Shown in pieces: positions 50,401 to 62,400 of a DNA stretch of 64,000 nt. The notes beneath the pieces are model-generated. The model saw only the letters and a list, made by a program, of their open reading frames with translations. It searched no databases and was not told the origin of the DNA. The position numbers and the translations under genes are program-made. Origin of the DNA: Sclerurus mexicanus (Eukaryota; Chordata; Aves; Passeriformes; Furnariidae); NCBI GenBank assembly GCA_013396755.1, contig VWZF01002957.1, forward strand, positions 2,196,084 to 2,260,083. The letters are read 5' to 3'. How positions within the stretch are numbered: position 1 is the first letter of the stretch; the number at the start of each line of letters is the position of its first letter.

Positions 50401-53400
50401 GCTACAGCTGAAATGGAGTTACCCCTAAAGGAATTCTTTTCTTGAGTGTACGCACTGTATCTTTTTGAAGATGTGCAATGTCTAATATGTGCAGAATGTA
50501 TGTTGGACACTAAAAAATTAGTCATTGGTTCAGTTTACTCAAATAGCTCCTAACTGCCAGTTGTGTGCAGAACTCACTGTCCATGAGCTTGACATTTCAT
50601 CTAGAAGTATGGAGGCCCATAGTTGCCTTCTAGACTAAAATTGAGGAGACAAGGCAGAAAAATGGATTTAGGATTACCTAAAATCTATGTAATTTGTTGG
50701 ACTGTTTGTCCATATTAGTCAAAAAAAAAAGATAAGCTCCATCATTAACTTCCTAATAGCAAAAAATCATGTTTTCCTCTTAAAGCATCAGTAGTTGGAC
50801 ACCACTGTCACACTGTCATGCCTTAGATATCATAGTGATTTCTTTCTAAATAGAGTGGAAATATATAAATGATACTGTATGGTAATGAAAGAGACAAAGG
50901 GTGTCAGGTAACCTATTTCTTTCTATTTTACAGTGGAAGTATGAAAGAGGAAGAATTTTTCCAGTCTATTCAGAAGCAGTCGTTTTTACCTTTAGCTTAA
51001 TATGTTATAGCACTTAGTTCAAAAGTAGAACAAGCCCATCATGTTTCTGTTTCAGACCTTCATGGCATATTTCATTGCCATTAAATCCTCATTTTATTGT
51101 AATACCTGGGGTGACAATGGTTGGGGCGTGTTGGGAAGGGGAGATGAGACTTAAGAGGTCTGTATTTTGCATTATTTGTTTTCACTTTGTTTTCCTTGCT
51201 TAGTTATTCAGAATGTTTATAGTTCCCTGAGGGAGTTGGACTATGTAGTCAAAGAAGCGGCTGATACCCTGGAGTGCAGGATTGAAAGAATTCTGGAGGA
51301 CATGTCGAACACTGCTCTGATAATTTTGCCTGAAGATAAACCTATGGATGTGATCTCTTTCCTGGAACAGATAGAAAAGCTTGCTATCACTACTGGGCGC
51401 AAACTGTCGCAGTACGTTTATTGATTGCACAGATTTGAAGACCATTTTTGGGAGGGTTTATTTATGTATTATTTTTGTATTAATACAGACTTTACTTTTA
51501 AAATGTTATTAGAGTATTAGTTTAAAGAAAGCAATATTCCTAGGATGCAAGGGAGAAACTCCAAAGTATCTTGGGCACAGTAATTGTGAAAAAGCATATG
51601 TTGTGTTTAGCATTTCTGGTCTTTCTTCTTATGCCATTCTAATCAGTAGCAAGAAAAATGAAGATGGATAAGACTTGAAATCTCATCCACAGGTTAATTG
51701 ATTTGAAATCTCATCCACATGTTAATTGCTTGTTTCTTAATGCTTCTTTTGGCTTTATTTTACTAATTCTGATTTCACAGATTATCTTAATGCATCATCA
51801 CGATAAACCTGTTTTAGCAACTATAGCTGGAAAAAAGCTTTTCTTTTTTTAAAAGTTATTATGAAGTCCAGTTAAATCAGGTATAACAGAGTCTGATAAA
51901 TGGATTTCCTGTTACTCTGTGTATTTTAATGTCATAAAATCTCTGTATGCCCAAGCAATAGGAACAAACTGAAAAGCATTGAAAGGGCATTTCCCTGCAC
52001 ATAAAATTCTTCACAGTGCAGTGGGACTGAAGATGTGTGCCTGAAAAATAACAAAGGGTGTTCCTTAGGTTTGATTCCCTGTGGGTGACTGTAAGATTGT
52101 TTTTCTAGGCAAAGTCAGCAAGTGGAATGCTCTGTGTATGAACTTGTAGATACTCTTAAGCACAGGCTGAAAGCAGATGCTGGAAGAACCCTGGAGGTAA
52201 GACCTCTACTGTGTAAAAAGTAACTTTTTATAACCTAGTCAGATATTTGATATTTCATTTATATGCCAGGTAATATGATTGATTTTGTAAGGATTTCCCT
52301 TTCACCCTTCAGGATTCATATGCCTGTACAGATCTTGACATGAAACAGAAAACACGCTGCCAAGAATGCCTGTCCTGTAGTTACTATAATCTGGTGGGAC
52401 AGCTTTGTCAGAAGAACACTGACTCTTTGGTCAGATGTGAGTCTTTTTCAGATATGCTTAATATTTTAAATAAAACAGTAATATTTTTTCCCCGAAAAAG
52501 TTGCTGTGGCAAAAAAAACCTAACCTCACTAAATATTGTATTTATTTAGGCACGAAGATTTCGCTAGAATCCTTAAGACATCGTTTGCGTGTTATTGACT
52601 CAAGGTATCAGATGACTAAGTTTGTAGAGATACAGAGAGTTCCTTTGTTCAAAGCTGAAATTCAACTGGCTATTCCAAACGTTGTCTTGAGACCAAGTCT
52701 TGAAGATATTCAGGTAACAAAATAATTTCATATCTCAGTAATTTATGATAAAAGTTTTATGAATTCATTGTTTTAAAGCAGTATGTGCAAGTTTAATGTG
52801 ATATAAGAACTAAAAGGAGGGGAACGAAAAAGATAAAGAGTCACTTGAGTTCATGAAAGTAATGGGTGCTAGGGACAGAAAGCCATGGTTCATGTTTGTT
52901 ATGCAGGCCATTAGAAGGAACTTTTTTGTGTAAAAGCTCAGTAACTCAGTAATTCACAAAACTCTACTTAGAGGCAAACATTTCAAAAGGAATGCAGAAA
53001 TAAAAGTGAATGCCATCAATACAGTCTGGTTGACTTCCTGGTCTCCTTAAACTCTTTCAGAATACAAAATCAGTTTAAAGTGTCATTCATAAGTCAGCAT
53101 TCAGCAGTAGTGAAATGTAAAGAAAAATATTACCAGCCTGAAGCCCTAAACTGAAAAAATTTGAACACTCTTTTAAACTTATACTAATTCAGCAGAATTC
53201 TTACATGTATACTTGTAATGTCCTATGATATCTGAAATTATTCTGAATATCAGTTGTTTATGGTATTGATTTGTGGACTTTTCATTTATCATGGTGACTG
53301 TCAAAATCAATAGTTGAATTATTTCTCAGATTTTATTTGTCGCCTTCATGGTGTTGTCAGTAAGAAATCAGACAACAAAGTGTGATTTTAAAATGCCAGA

Positions 53401-56400
53401 GATAGAAGAAGTTATACAATAATTTATATAGCTGCCCATAATGATTCCAGACTATACCATCACAAATTCAGACAAATGTATTCAGGCATTCTGATGTGAA
53501 TGTGGAAGCTATTATTAATAATAAATATGTTTATAACCAGTTTAAGGGGAAATAGTACTGTAAGTTATGATCCCCAGTGATTCATGATTACTCTTCATGA
53601 AGAGTCTCTTATGTTCTTGTTTGAAAACCACATAAACTTGGAAGGACTGTGATAAAACTTTATGGACTACTCTTTCCTGTCACAAAATGTATTTTGAGTG
53701 ATCCTATTTCGTGCTTATTAGACTATTTCCTGTAAAGATAGAGGTATAATTTTTCAATTTTGGTATTATTTGGAGGATCCTTCCCCACTCACTGTTTGTC
53801 ATATCATCTCCTAGTGCTCAAGGTAAATGTTTTGACTTTTTCAGAGTGCTGTAAACAAAGCAGTAAATACCATATTATCAATAGCCAAAGATATTCCCCT
53901 GTGGAAATTTGCTTACTTACATCATAAACAGCAGCAGGTAACTATTTTATTTTGTTTCATTAAAAATTTTGTAATTTAGTTAACATTTCTTAAGATTACA
54001 TTCTGTGCTAATACTTTGACTTGTTATCTGGTGGATCTTCCTGTTAAGTGAAAGCCTGGTTTTTAATCTCTATACAAAGCAATTAGACATAAGAGTAATA
54101 ATTCATAAACCTTATGTTTGGTTGTTTCTAATATTAAAAATCAAAAGTTGCTTTAAAAAGTATTTTAAATACACTGTTCAAGTATGATGCTGCTAGCATA
54201 GAACCAGCATTAGCAATAAGTACTACCAGCTCAATATCAATTATCAGGCTTCCCGGGCAAAAACTGTATCTTAAATTAAACTTTTGGCCTGCATTTGGCA
54301 CCTATAATGCTACAGTAATTATTTTTCTATAAATATATTAGCTGGCCTCAAAATTATTACAAAAACCTTAGGAGGTCTGAGGTAGAGATAGAAACTCAAA
54401 GTCGCTGAAGTACCAGAATGAACACTAGTGGTAACCATATGGCCTTAATTGTCTCATCTGGTAATGCAGTATAGATCTATGTGGATTTGTACTAAGAAGT
54501 ATCTTTGTGAAAATATTTTCCCGTCTTGTCTGTCTGACGTGAAAAACAGATCAGCTCATTTCAATGCAAGAAAAACATTAAAAGTCCTGCAAATAGATAA
54601 TAAAAAACCAAACCAAAAAAATAAGAACTAGGAGAGTGTGGACTGAACTCAGTTTTGTCAAGCAGAATTGTTTGCTTATTTCCAAGCAGCCAACCCTGCA
54701 CTGCTTCCAGAGCTATCTATGGTGAAGAATGGGTACAGATTGTAATTGTATTCTAAAGAAAACAAAAAGACCTGAGCAGTTGTGTAGAAGAAGAAAACAG
54801 CCCAATTGTGCTTGTATAAGGCACATATTTGACTGATGTAATTCAGATATAATTAATATAGAGCTCTGCATGGCAATTTTTTATAAAATCAGCATTGACA
54901 CTAGAACTGGAGTTCTGTAAAAATCCAAGCTAAGAATAGGGAATCTCCCTGTGGATGGTATATGTGCCCTTTCTATCAGTTCCTAGAAGTACTTATTATG
55001 TCTGTGTTATTGGGCATTCCATAATTAAAAAAAAAACAAAACCCAAACAAACTTGTGGATGTATGTTTTTTTCTTGTTTAATTTATGCCAGGTTGAACAA
55101 GCTGTTGCTGTAGAGCTGGGTGATGAGAGTGAACGCACCAGGATGGTGGCACTGAAACCTTTAGACAAGCAGATCATCGAACATAAGGATGTAAACAAAG
55201 TGGTGATCCAACTAAGTACAATTATTTTATCTCTTAAAACTGAAGCACTCGATCTTCTGAACAGCTTCTCTGAATTTTCAGGCATCTGGAACAAGGTTAA
55301 ACACATATTTAATATAACATGTTGCTGTGTTTTGAACTCTAAATAAATTTTTAAGAATAGTATTGATTGTGAAAGGAGTTTGTGCTCAGTAGGAAGCATT
55401 GGTTTCATGATAGAATCCTTATACCCATAATTCTTCCTCTGCTCATGTTGACCAGAACTTTCAAATCTTTACCAATTAAACCATCTAAGAAAGAAAGCAG
55501 AGCACAAAAGAATGTTGGAGCATAAAGAAACTTATGTGGTTATATGCTTATGCATCTTTCTCACAGCATCTTGTCTGCATATATTATAAAAAAGAATAAA
55601 TTAGCAGAATCTCTAAGACTACAAGGCTATTCCTGAATACTAAACTGACTAGTTCTTCTCAAGTAACTGCTGCTGAAAGATACTTCTCTATTTCTTCACA
55701 AAAAAAAAAAAAATCCAGGAAATAAGAATTCCAAAGCCAAAGTGAATTTGGGCTGGTGGAGTATCTTCATTAGGAAATGGGTCCAGTCACATAAATGGTA
55801 AAACTCCTGAGGCGTATTCTGGCAGGAGATACTTCATGAAGTAAAACCTTGTGTACATTCTGGCTAGTGAAATTCAACTCTGTGTGTGGATCAACAAGTA
55901 CAGGTCTTACCTATCAGAGGTGCTGTAGTCAGGCCAAGAAACAAGCAATCAAAACAGTAGCAACCTTGTCTTTGTAACTGCTCACTATTTTTAACTTCTC
56001 CTTCCTAAATCAACTCGTAAGTGACAAGATTCCCACACCTGACTCTTTTGTCCAGGCTGACATAGGGCATTGTCACCTCTCCATGGCTTCTGAGGTTCCA
56101 AATCTTGGTGCTCAGTTAGCTCAGTTTTTTGGGATACTGTTTGAGCTAACCATATGTTGATCATGTGTCATTTCACCCAGGCCAGACACAATCAGACTGG
56201 ATGATGCAGTAGCATGGTGTTTCCTTTTTACTAAAATCTTCTAAAATAGTCAATCTTCTGCTTAAAGTTGAAATTCGTGTGTTGTCACTCTTCCCCCCAT
56301 CTTTTTAATCTCTGTGGGACCACTGGGAACTTTCACTGGTAACTCATGGTTGGCCAGAGAATTGTAAACAGTTTCTCATGGACCTCACGGTGCAAAGTGT

Positions 56401-59400
56401 AGAGGAATGTCAGTGAGCTGGGCAAAGATAATTTTTCTGCAACTGAACTGAGAATATGACATATTTCTTGAGCTGGTGACACGGATGTTCTCACCTGTGC
56501 AGAGACTGGCCTACCTTATGAAAGGGAAGGATGATCAGTGCTGTATTGCCTTTAAACAAACTTCAAGAAGCTAAATGCTCTCTCTTCCCTTAGATCCATC
56601 CTTCTCAGCCAAACTGTGATGTCTTCAAATGGCCACGCCATGTGTAGCTTGAAACTGCAGTTAAATATGTTGATTTAAGAAGAGTAAAGATGGCTGAGTA
56701 CAACTGCTCCCATTTAAACGCCTGTTAGAGGATGTGAGCTGCTTTTGGGAAGATTGCAGATGGAAGGGAGACTGGGAAGGAAATATTTCCAGCAAAGTTT
56801 TAGCAGCTACACTGTAAATTTTGTAGTAATATTTGGATGAATAAAGGATATCCTGATACATGTTAGTTTTGAGTTACAGACAGATTTCAAGTTCTTTAAA
56901 GGAGTACTGTACGAAGAGTAAGAGTAAGAAAAAGCAGTTCAAGTAAAATAATTTGTGTTTATAATGATTAATACTTATATCTCAAGTTCTTTTACAGAGG
57001 GAACATTTGGTTTTGCACAGTACATCAGGCAGCTGTGTAGGTTGTTGTAATAAAATAAAATTGTTGTAATAAAATAAACTTCTCTTATGTAGGATCCAGA
57101 GGAAAAAGTGAAGGAATTTATAGAGACTAAACCAACAATGGCTGAATTCCAAACTCAAATCAGATACTTTTCTGTAAGTATGTTATCTTTAATAAAAATG
57201 AACTCTTCTTCAGATTAATTTTAGTGAAATTAAAAGCTGAACACTTTTGTTTGTCTTAGCAATTAGAAATGCAAATTAGAGAACTGCCCAATCACTGTGC
57301 ACTGCAATCAGTGGATATTGCAACAGAATCACTGAAAATAGCTTTAATTCAGGAATGTCGCTCAAGACAAAGAACATTTGGATTAGCTTTGAATAAAAAG
57401 TCTGCCGCAGACATGGATGAAATTTATTCATTCATTGAAAATGTTAGTAAGAGGTTAAGCAGACCTATCCATGACCTTGACGATGTACGGGGAGCAATGG
57501 AAACACTAAAGGAAATTCGAGAGAATGAGATTAAAATTGATACGACAGTTGGACCTATAGAAGAATCTTATTCTGTGCTTCATAAACACAATCTGCTCTT
57601 TCAAGATGGAAATACAGAAAGAGTTGATGGATTGGCCTATGCCTGGAAGAACCTAAACACACAGGTATTGTATTATTTCTCAAATTTTGTTGTTGGCTCT
57701 CTTAAAGTTGAAATGCTAGAACAAACCTATTTTCCTACTTAATTTGTTTTCTGCATCTTTTGTGCCTGATTTTTCTCTTTGTCTGCATATAGGCACGACA
57801 GGTTGAGGGCTTGCTGCTGAAGGTACAACCGGCCATGAAAACAGATTTACTGAGCACTGTGCAAAATTTCCAGATTGATACTGCACGATTTTATAAAGAC
57901 TATAATGAAAAGTAGGTACCCTGTGGTGCAATGCAATTGTACTTCTTTAGGGATTGTTTGAAAATGGTGTATCTAAAGGACTTCAGAAAATAAACATAGC
58001 ACAGCCTCACTACATATATGACACCTGAAAAAAAGGCCTAATTTCAGATTAATATACGATGGGCACACAGCCTTACTGTCACAGATTCGTTACCATAATT
58101 TCAGTGCTGTAATCAGTAATATTTTGTACGAGTTAAAAGGCTGGGTTAAGAAGAAAAATCAAATCCCCAGTCCAGATCCAAATTTAAAGGTTTTCAGGAG
58201 TCTAAGCTCAATAAAGCACTTCAGCAGATATTTAATGTGAAGTTTTTAAGTGGTGCCTTTAATGTGACTGGAGAGTCCAGTTTTGGGTACTTCTAAATTC
58301 ACTGAGTCTTAGTCTTAATTTAAACTTACTTGGGCTCTTTTGAAAATTTAAATTGTGGGATATTTGTGGTTCATTGTACACTCCTACAGTAGCAACAAAG
58401 AAGGAAAGACAAGATTTGGTTTGCTGTGATCTGTTATGGTTCTAGAACAGTATCTGCACAGTAGATGGTTTTTGGCAATGAAGTTTATGCTAACAACTGA
58501 CCCTGGGCACTGACTGCACACTGATGGCCTGTGGGCAGTGTGAAGCAGCTTTATGTAGAGCCTCTGCAGGCTGCCTCAGTGTTATAAGGAGAACTCAGTT
58601 CACACATAGAGCACACACTCCTGGATGGCTCTTCGTACGTACTCTTCTCCTGGGGCAGGTGCTTTTGCACTGGTGGTTCAAAAGGTTAACCAGGTGCTTG
58701 GCTTGAATCTTCAGTTCACCAGGAGTGAAAGTTCTTGTAGACACATTAGCAGTGCATTTGAGCACAAGCTTCAAGGTTCCAGCTAAAGAAATAAGGTGAA
58801 ATTTACACCTGAAAGGAACATGTTAGAGCCCCAAGTTGGTAATATGGATACATGCATACATACTGCTGCTTGGAGGTCTGCTCTCAGAGTTGTCTGGAGG
58901 AATTAAGCCAATACCCTGTGGCTGAAACCAGTTGTAAGGACCCTGAGAACACTCCCTAAACCTTAAGGTTCAGTTGCCTGGGCTCAGGGCCAACTGAGAG
59001 CTCATGCGTCATAGGGCTTCCCTCTTCCTTTGGGAACAGAGGACTACTATGCAGCTCAGCTGGGAGGCCTCAGCAGGGCTGACACCACATCCTGGGGGAT
59101 CTGCTTCTAAGTTGATACTTCACTGCTTGGCCCCAGACCTACAGCTCCAGCTCTGCCACAGCTATGCCTGTGCCTGGCCATGGACCCTACTGAACTGAAT
59201 GTGGATCCCAACACACAGACTCACTTCTCAGGCTGAACTCAGAACAGCCTGGAACCCACGGGACTGTGTCTCATCCTTTTTACCTTGACGGGACCTACTC
59301 ACTCCTGCCCTCATCTACTGACTCACCTTCCTTGCTTGATCTTTGTCCTGTGTAATTGTTGTGGACTTGTCTAAAGATCTGGACTGTCATTTAAACCTGA

Positions 59401-62400
59401 CTCCCATCCCCCAGCCTGCCCTGGTCTTCCTGCTGAGGTCCTATGGGGTCAGGGCTTGGCTGCCTCTGCTGACTGTGTTACTGCTTTTATCTCCTCGTTC
59501 CATTTTCCTTACCTGCTCTGCTTTGTAATGCCCATCTGCCTGAATTTCTTTCTAGAAATAACTATGGCACAACAGAAGATGAAATAGTTAGAGTTCCCAT
59601 CCCAAAATATTATTATGCAGCCAAGAAGAGGTCCCAGGAGTGAGACAGGGTTTGCACCCAGTCCTACAGATATGCTCATTAGGGAAAATAGTATTTTCCT
59701 TGTAATTATGGTTCTAGTACCACATACCCCAGTTTTCACTCCTGAATTATATATCTGCTATCTTTACCTTTTTAAAATATAAATTAAAGTAATTATTAAA
59801 ATGTATTTTATAGAATAAACAGAAAATAAAAATGAAACATCTGTAAATTATTTTAGCTGTTTGCAATATGTATGGTGACCAAGATGAATTTTATTATTAG
59901 AAAACAAATTGGGCTTTCTTTCAGGGACTACTCAGTATGTAATTTTGGTGTACTGAATATATGTGGCATTTTCTCTCGTAGTGTCCTCTTTAAAAATTTC
60001 TAGAAAAAAATAGAAAATATTAAATACTGTTCAGTAAGTATGTTCTGTGTTGTGAAACCCATATGGTTGCTACTTGTACTGATTTTGTTTTGGGTTTTAC
60101 AGGGGCCCCAGCAAGGAAAATATTCCTCCCCGTGAAGCAAGTGAGAGATTACAAATCTTTCAAGCCAAATTTGATGAACTATGGAGGAAGTATATATCAC
60201 TCTCTGCTGGGGAAGAATTATTTGGTCTTCCTCTCACAGGTAGGTTCTCAGGGGATAAGGATACCTATTACTAGGCCATTAAATTTTTCTTGTGGTTCCT
60301 GCTAAATGCATTCAGTGCTGGATTCATTGTAGAAAAACTCCTTGCAGTAAATTATCATTGTCTTTCCTATGGAAAGCAGCTGTGTGTCTGCACATACATA
60401 AACATCAGGTGGAAAAATATTGCACAGTTCCAGTGACCTCAGTGTCCAGGTACTTTGATCTCTTGCCTTTTCTGTTCAGAGCTAAGCACATCTCCTGTCA
60501 GTGTTCTGCCCTGTACAAATTTGGGAAACATGTTGCCAAAGTACTCAAATTGTCCCTGCTCCAGTTACATAATGAATTCCCTTGGGCTCTGCAACTGATC
60601 TGTAATATCCTTATGTCTACTAGTCAGGCACAGTTCGTTTGGAAGACTGTGGTGTGAACTGAAGTTACAGCAGAATGTGTGATACGCACTTTAATTTGTG
60701 CATACTGAATTAACTGTATTTTCCTGAGCACATATGAAATAATCACAATATATTTAACTAGGAATTCCTAAAGATATGGGAGAAACTAAACAAAACATTT
60801 CCGTTAGAGGATGCTCATTTTAAATACTTTAATTGTCTGATATATTCTAGATTTTTATTTTGAAATAAATCGCCATCCCCAGCCTCTGCCTCTTAAGTAA
60901 ATAGTATAATTGAGATAGGGGATATTTCAGTTCTTGTCTAAAACTATATTGTGTGCCTTTGCCATTTCATCTACGTTTTCAACATTGTCTCCCTCACAGA
61001 GCTGGGTGCAGCATCTCACGTATTTATTAAAAAATCAGCAATCTAAATAATTACTGCAAATCAAAAGTGGATGTTCTTACATAATGTAACTGGAAAAGCT
61101 TTTTTTTCTAGACATTAAAATATTGCAAGTTGGATTTATTAAATACCACTTTTAGAAATACATTAATTTTTATGTTCATGAATACATTAACACTCACAAC
61201 TTTCTGATTTTAAAATTTGAAACAGAGTATCCTGAACTGCACAAAATTAAACGTGAACTTTCATTACTTCAGAAACTTTACAGTCTTTATAATACAGTTA
61301 CTGCTAGTATTGATGGATACAATGAAATGCTTTGGAGTGATATAAATGTTGAAAAAATTAGCAGTGAACTTCTGGATTTTCAAAACAAGTAAGGTGTTTT
61401 TTCGTTTATTGTTGTTGTTGTTGTTGAAGTGCATGCAGTTTTTATTTCTCAGCTCTGTGTGTTAATTATCTTGTGAAAATTGCTCCGAGCAATATTTGGA
61501 GCAAGGTGACTACCAATAGGCAGTAAATGCTTTTTTTTGTAAAAAAAGTCTAACCCAGTACTATCCTTCCTTTGGCAGCTTGCTAGCATTATTGCATCAA
61601 GCTGTTATCTTTAAACCTAGAAAAATTTAAAGTATACAAGTAGCACACACAGAAACAGCTAGGATGGTGTGCTGTGTTATGAAAGAAGCAGGAATACTCA
61701 AAATGCAATTAGTGTTTTAGCCTAATTGTAAAGATACATGTAGTTCTTTACTGTGTTTTTTCCTACTCCTTTAAAAAATACTAATATAGTTGAAAACCTA
61801 GAATCATGGGGGAAAAAAAAACTGTAGATGAAAATAAATTCAATTAGAAAGTGATAAAAAGGAGAAATATTTAGAGAAAAAACTGTGGTATAGAGCATTA
61901 TAGAAGTTTATAATAACAGCTAGAGAGAAGTTTCCATTTATATTTTACTGTAATATGATATAAAGAGAATGTCCAGTGAATTTAAGAAGGAAATTTGAAC
62001 CTGATCAGTGGAGTAGGTTTTTTACATAATATGCAGGTCATAGAATTTGCTGTTCAAAAATATTACTGAGACTAAGACAAAGGAAAAAGTTATATGTATT
62101 TAAAAAATTGCTGTTTTCATTACCAAGCTAAGAGATCCCACTCCAAGAGCCATCCCAAGATAAAGTTTGTTAGAATGTTACTTGCTGTGCCTCAGGATAG
62201 AAGTAGCCAGGAACTGCCTCTCAAACCCTCATGGGTACAAGGCAGCGTACAATTTCCCATTCTGCAACACTTTTCTTTAGCATATTTAATACTATTTATT
62301 GTTGGATTCAGGATGAAGAACTGTAGCAATTACTGTAGTGCCATGACAGTATGCATATGTTCATCTACCTCTTTCTAGCAAGCAGTGAGGAACTTACACA

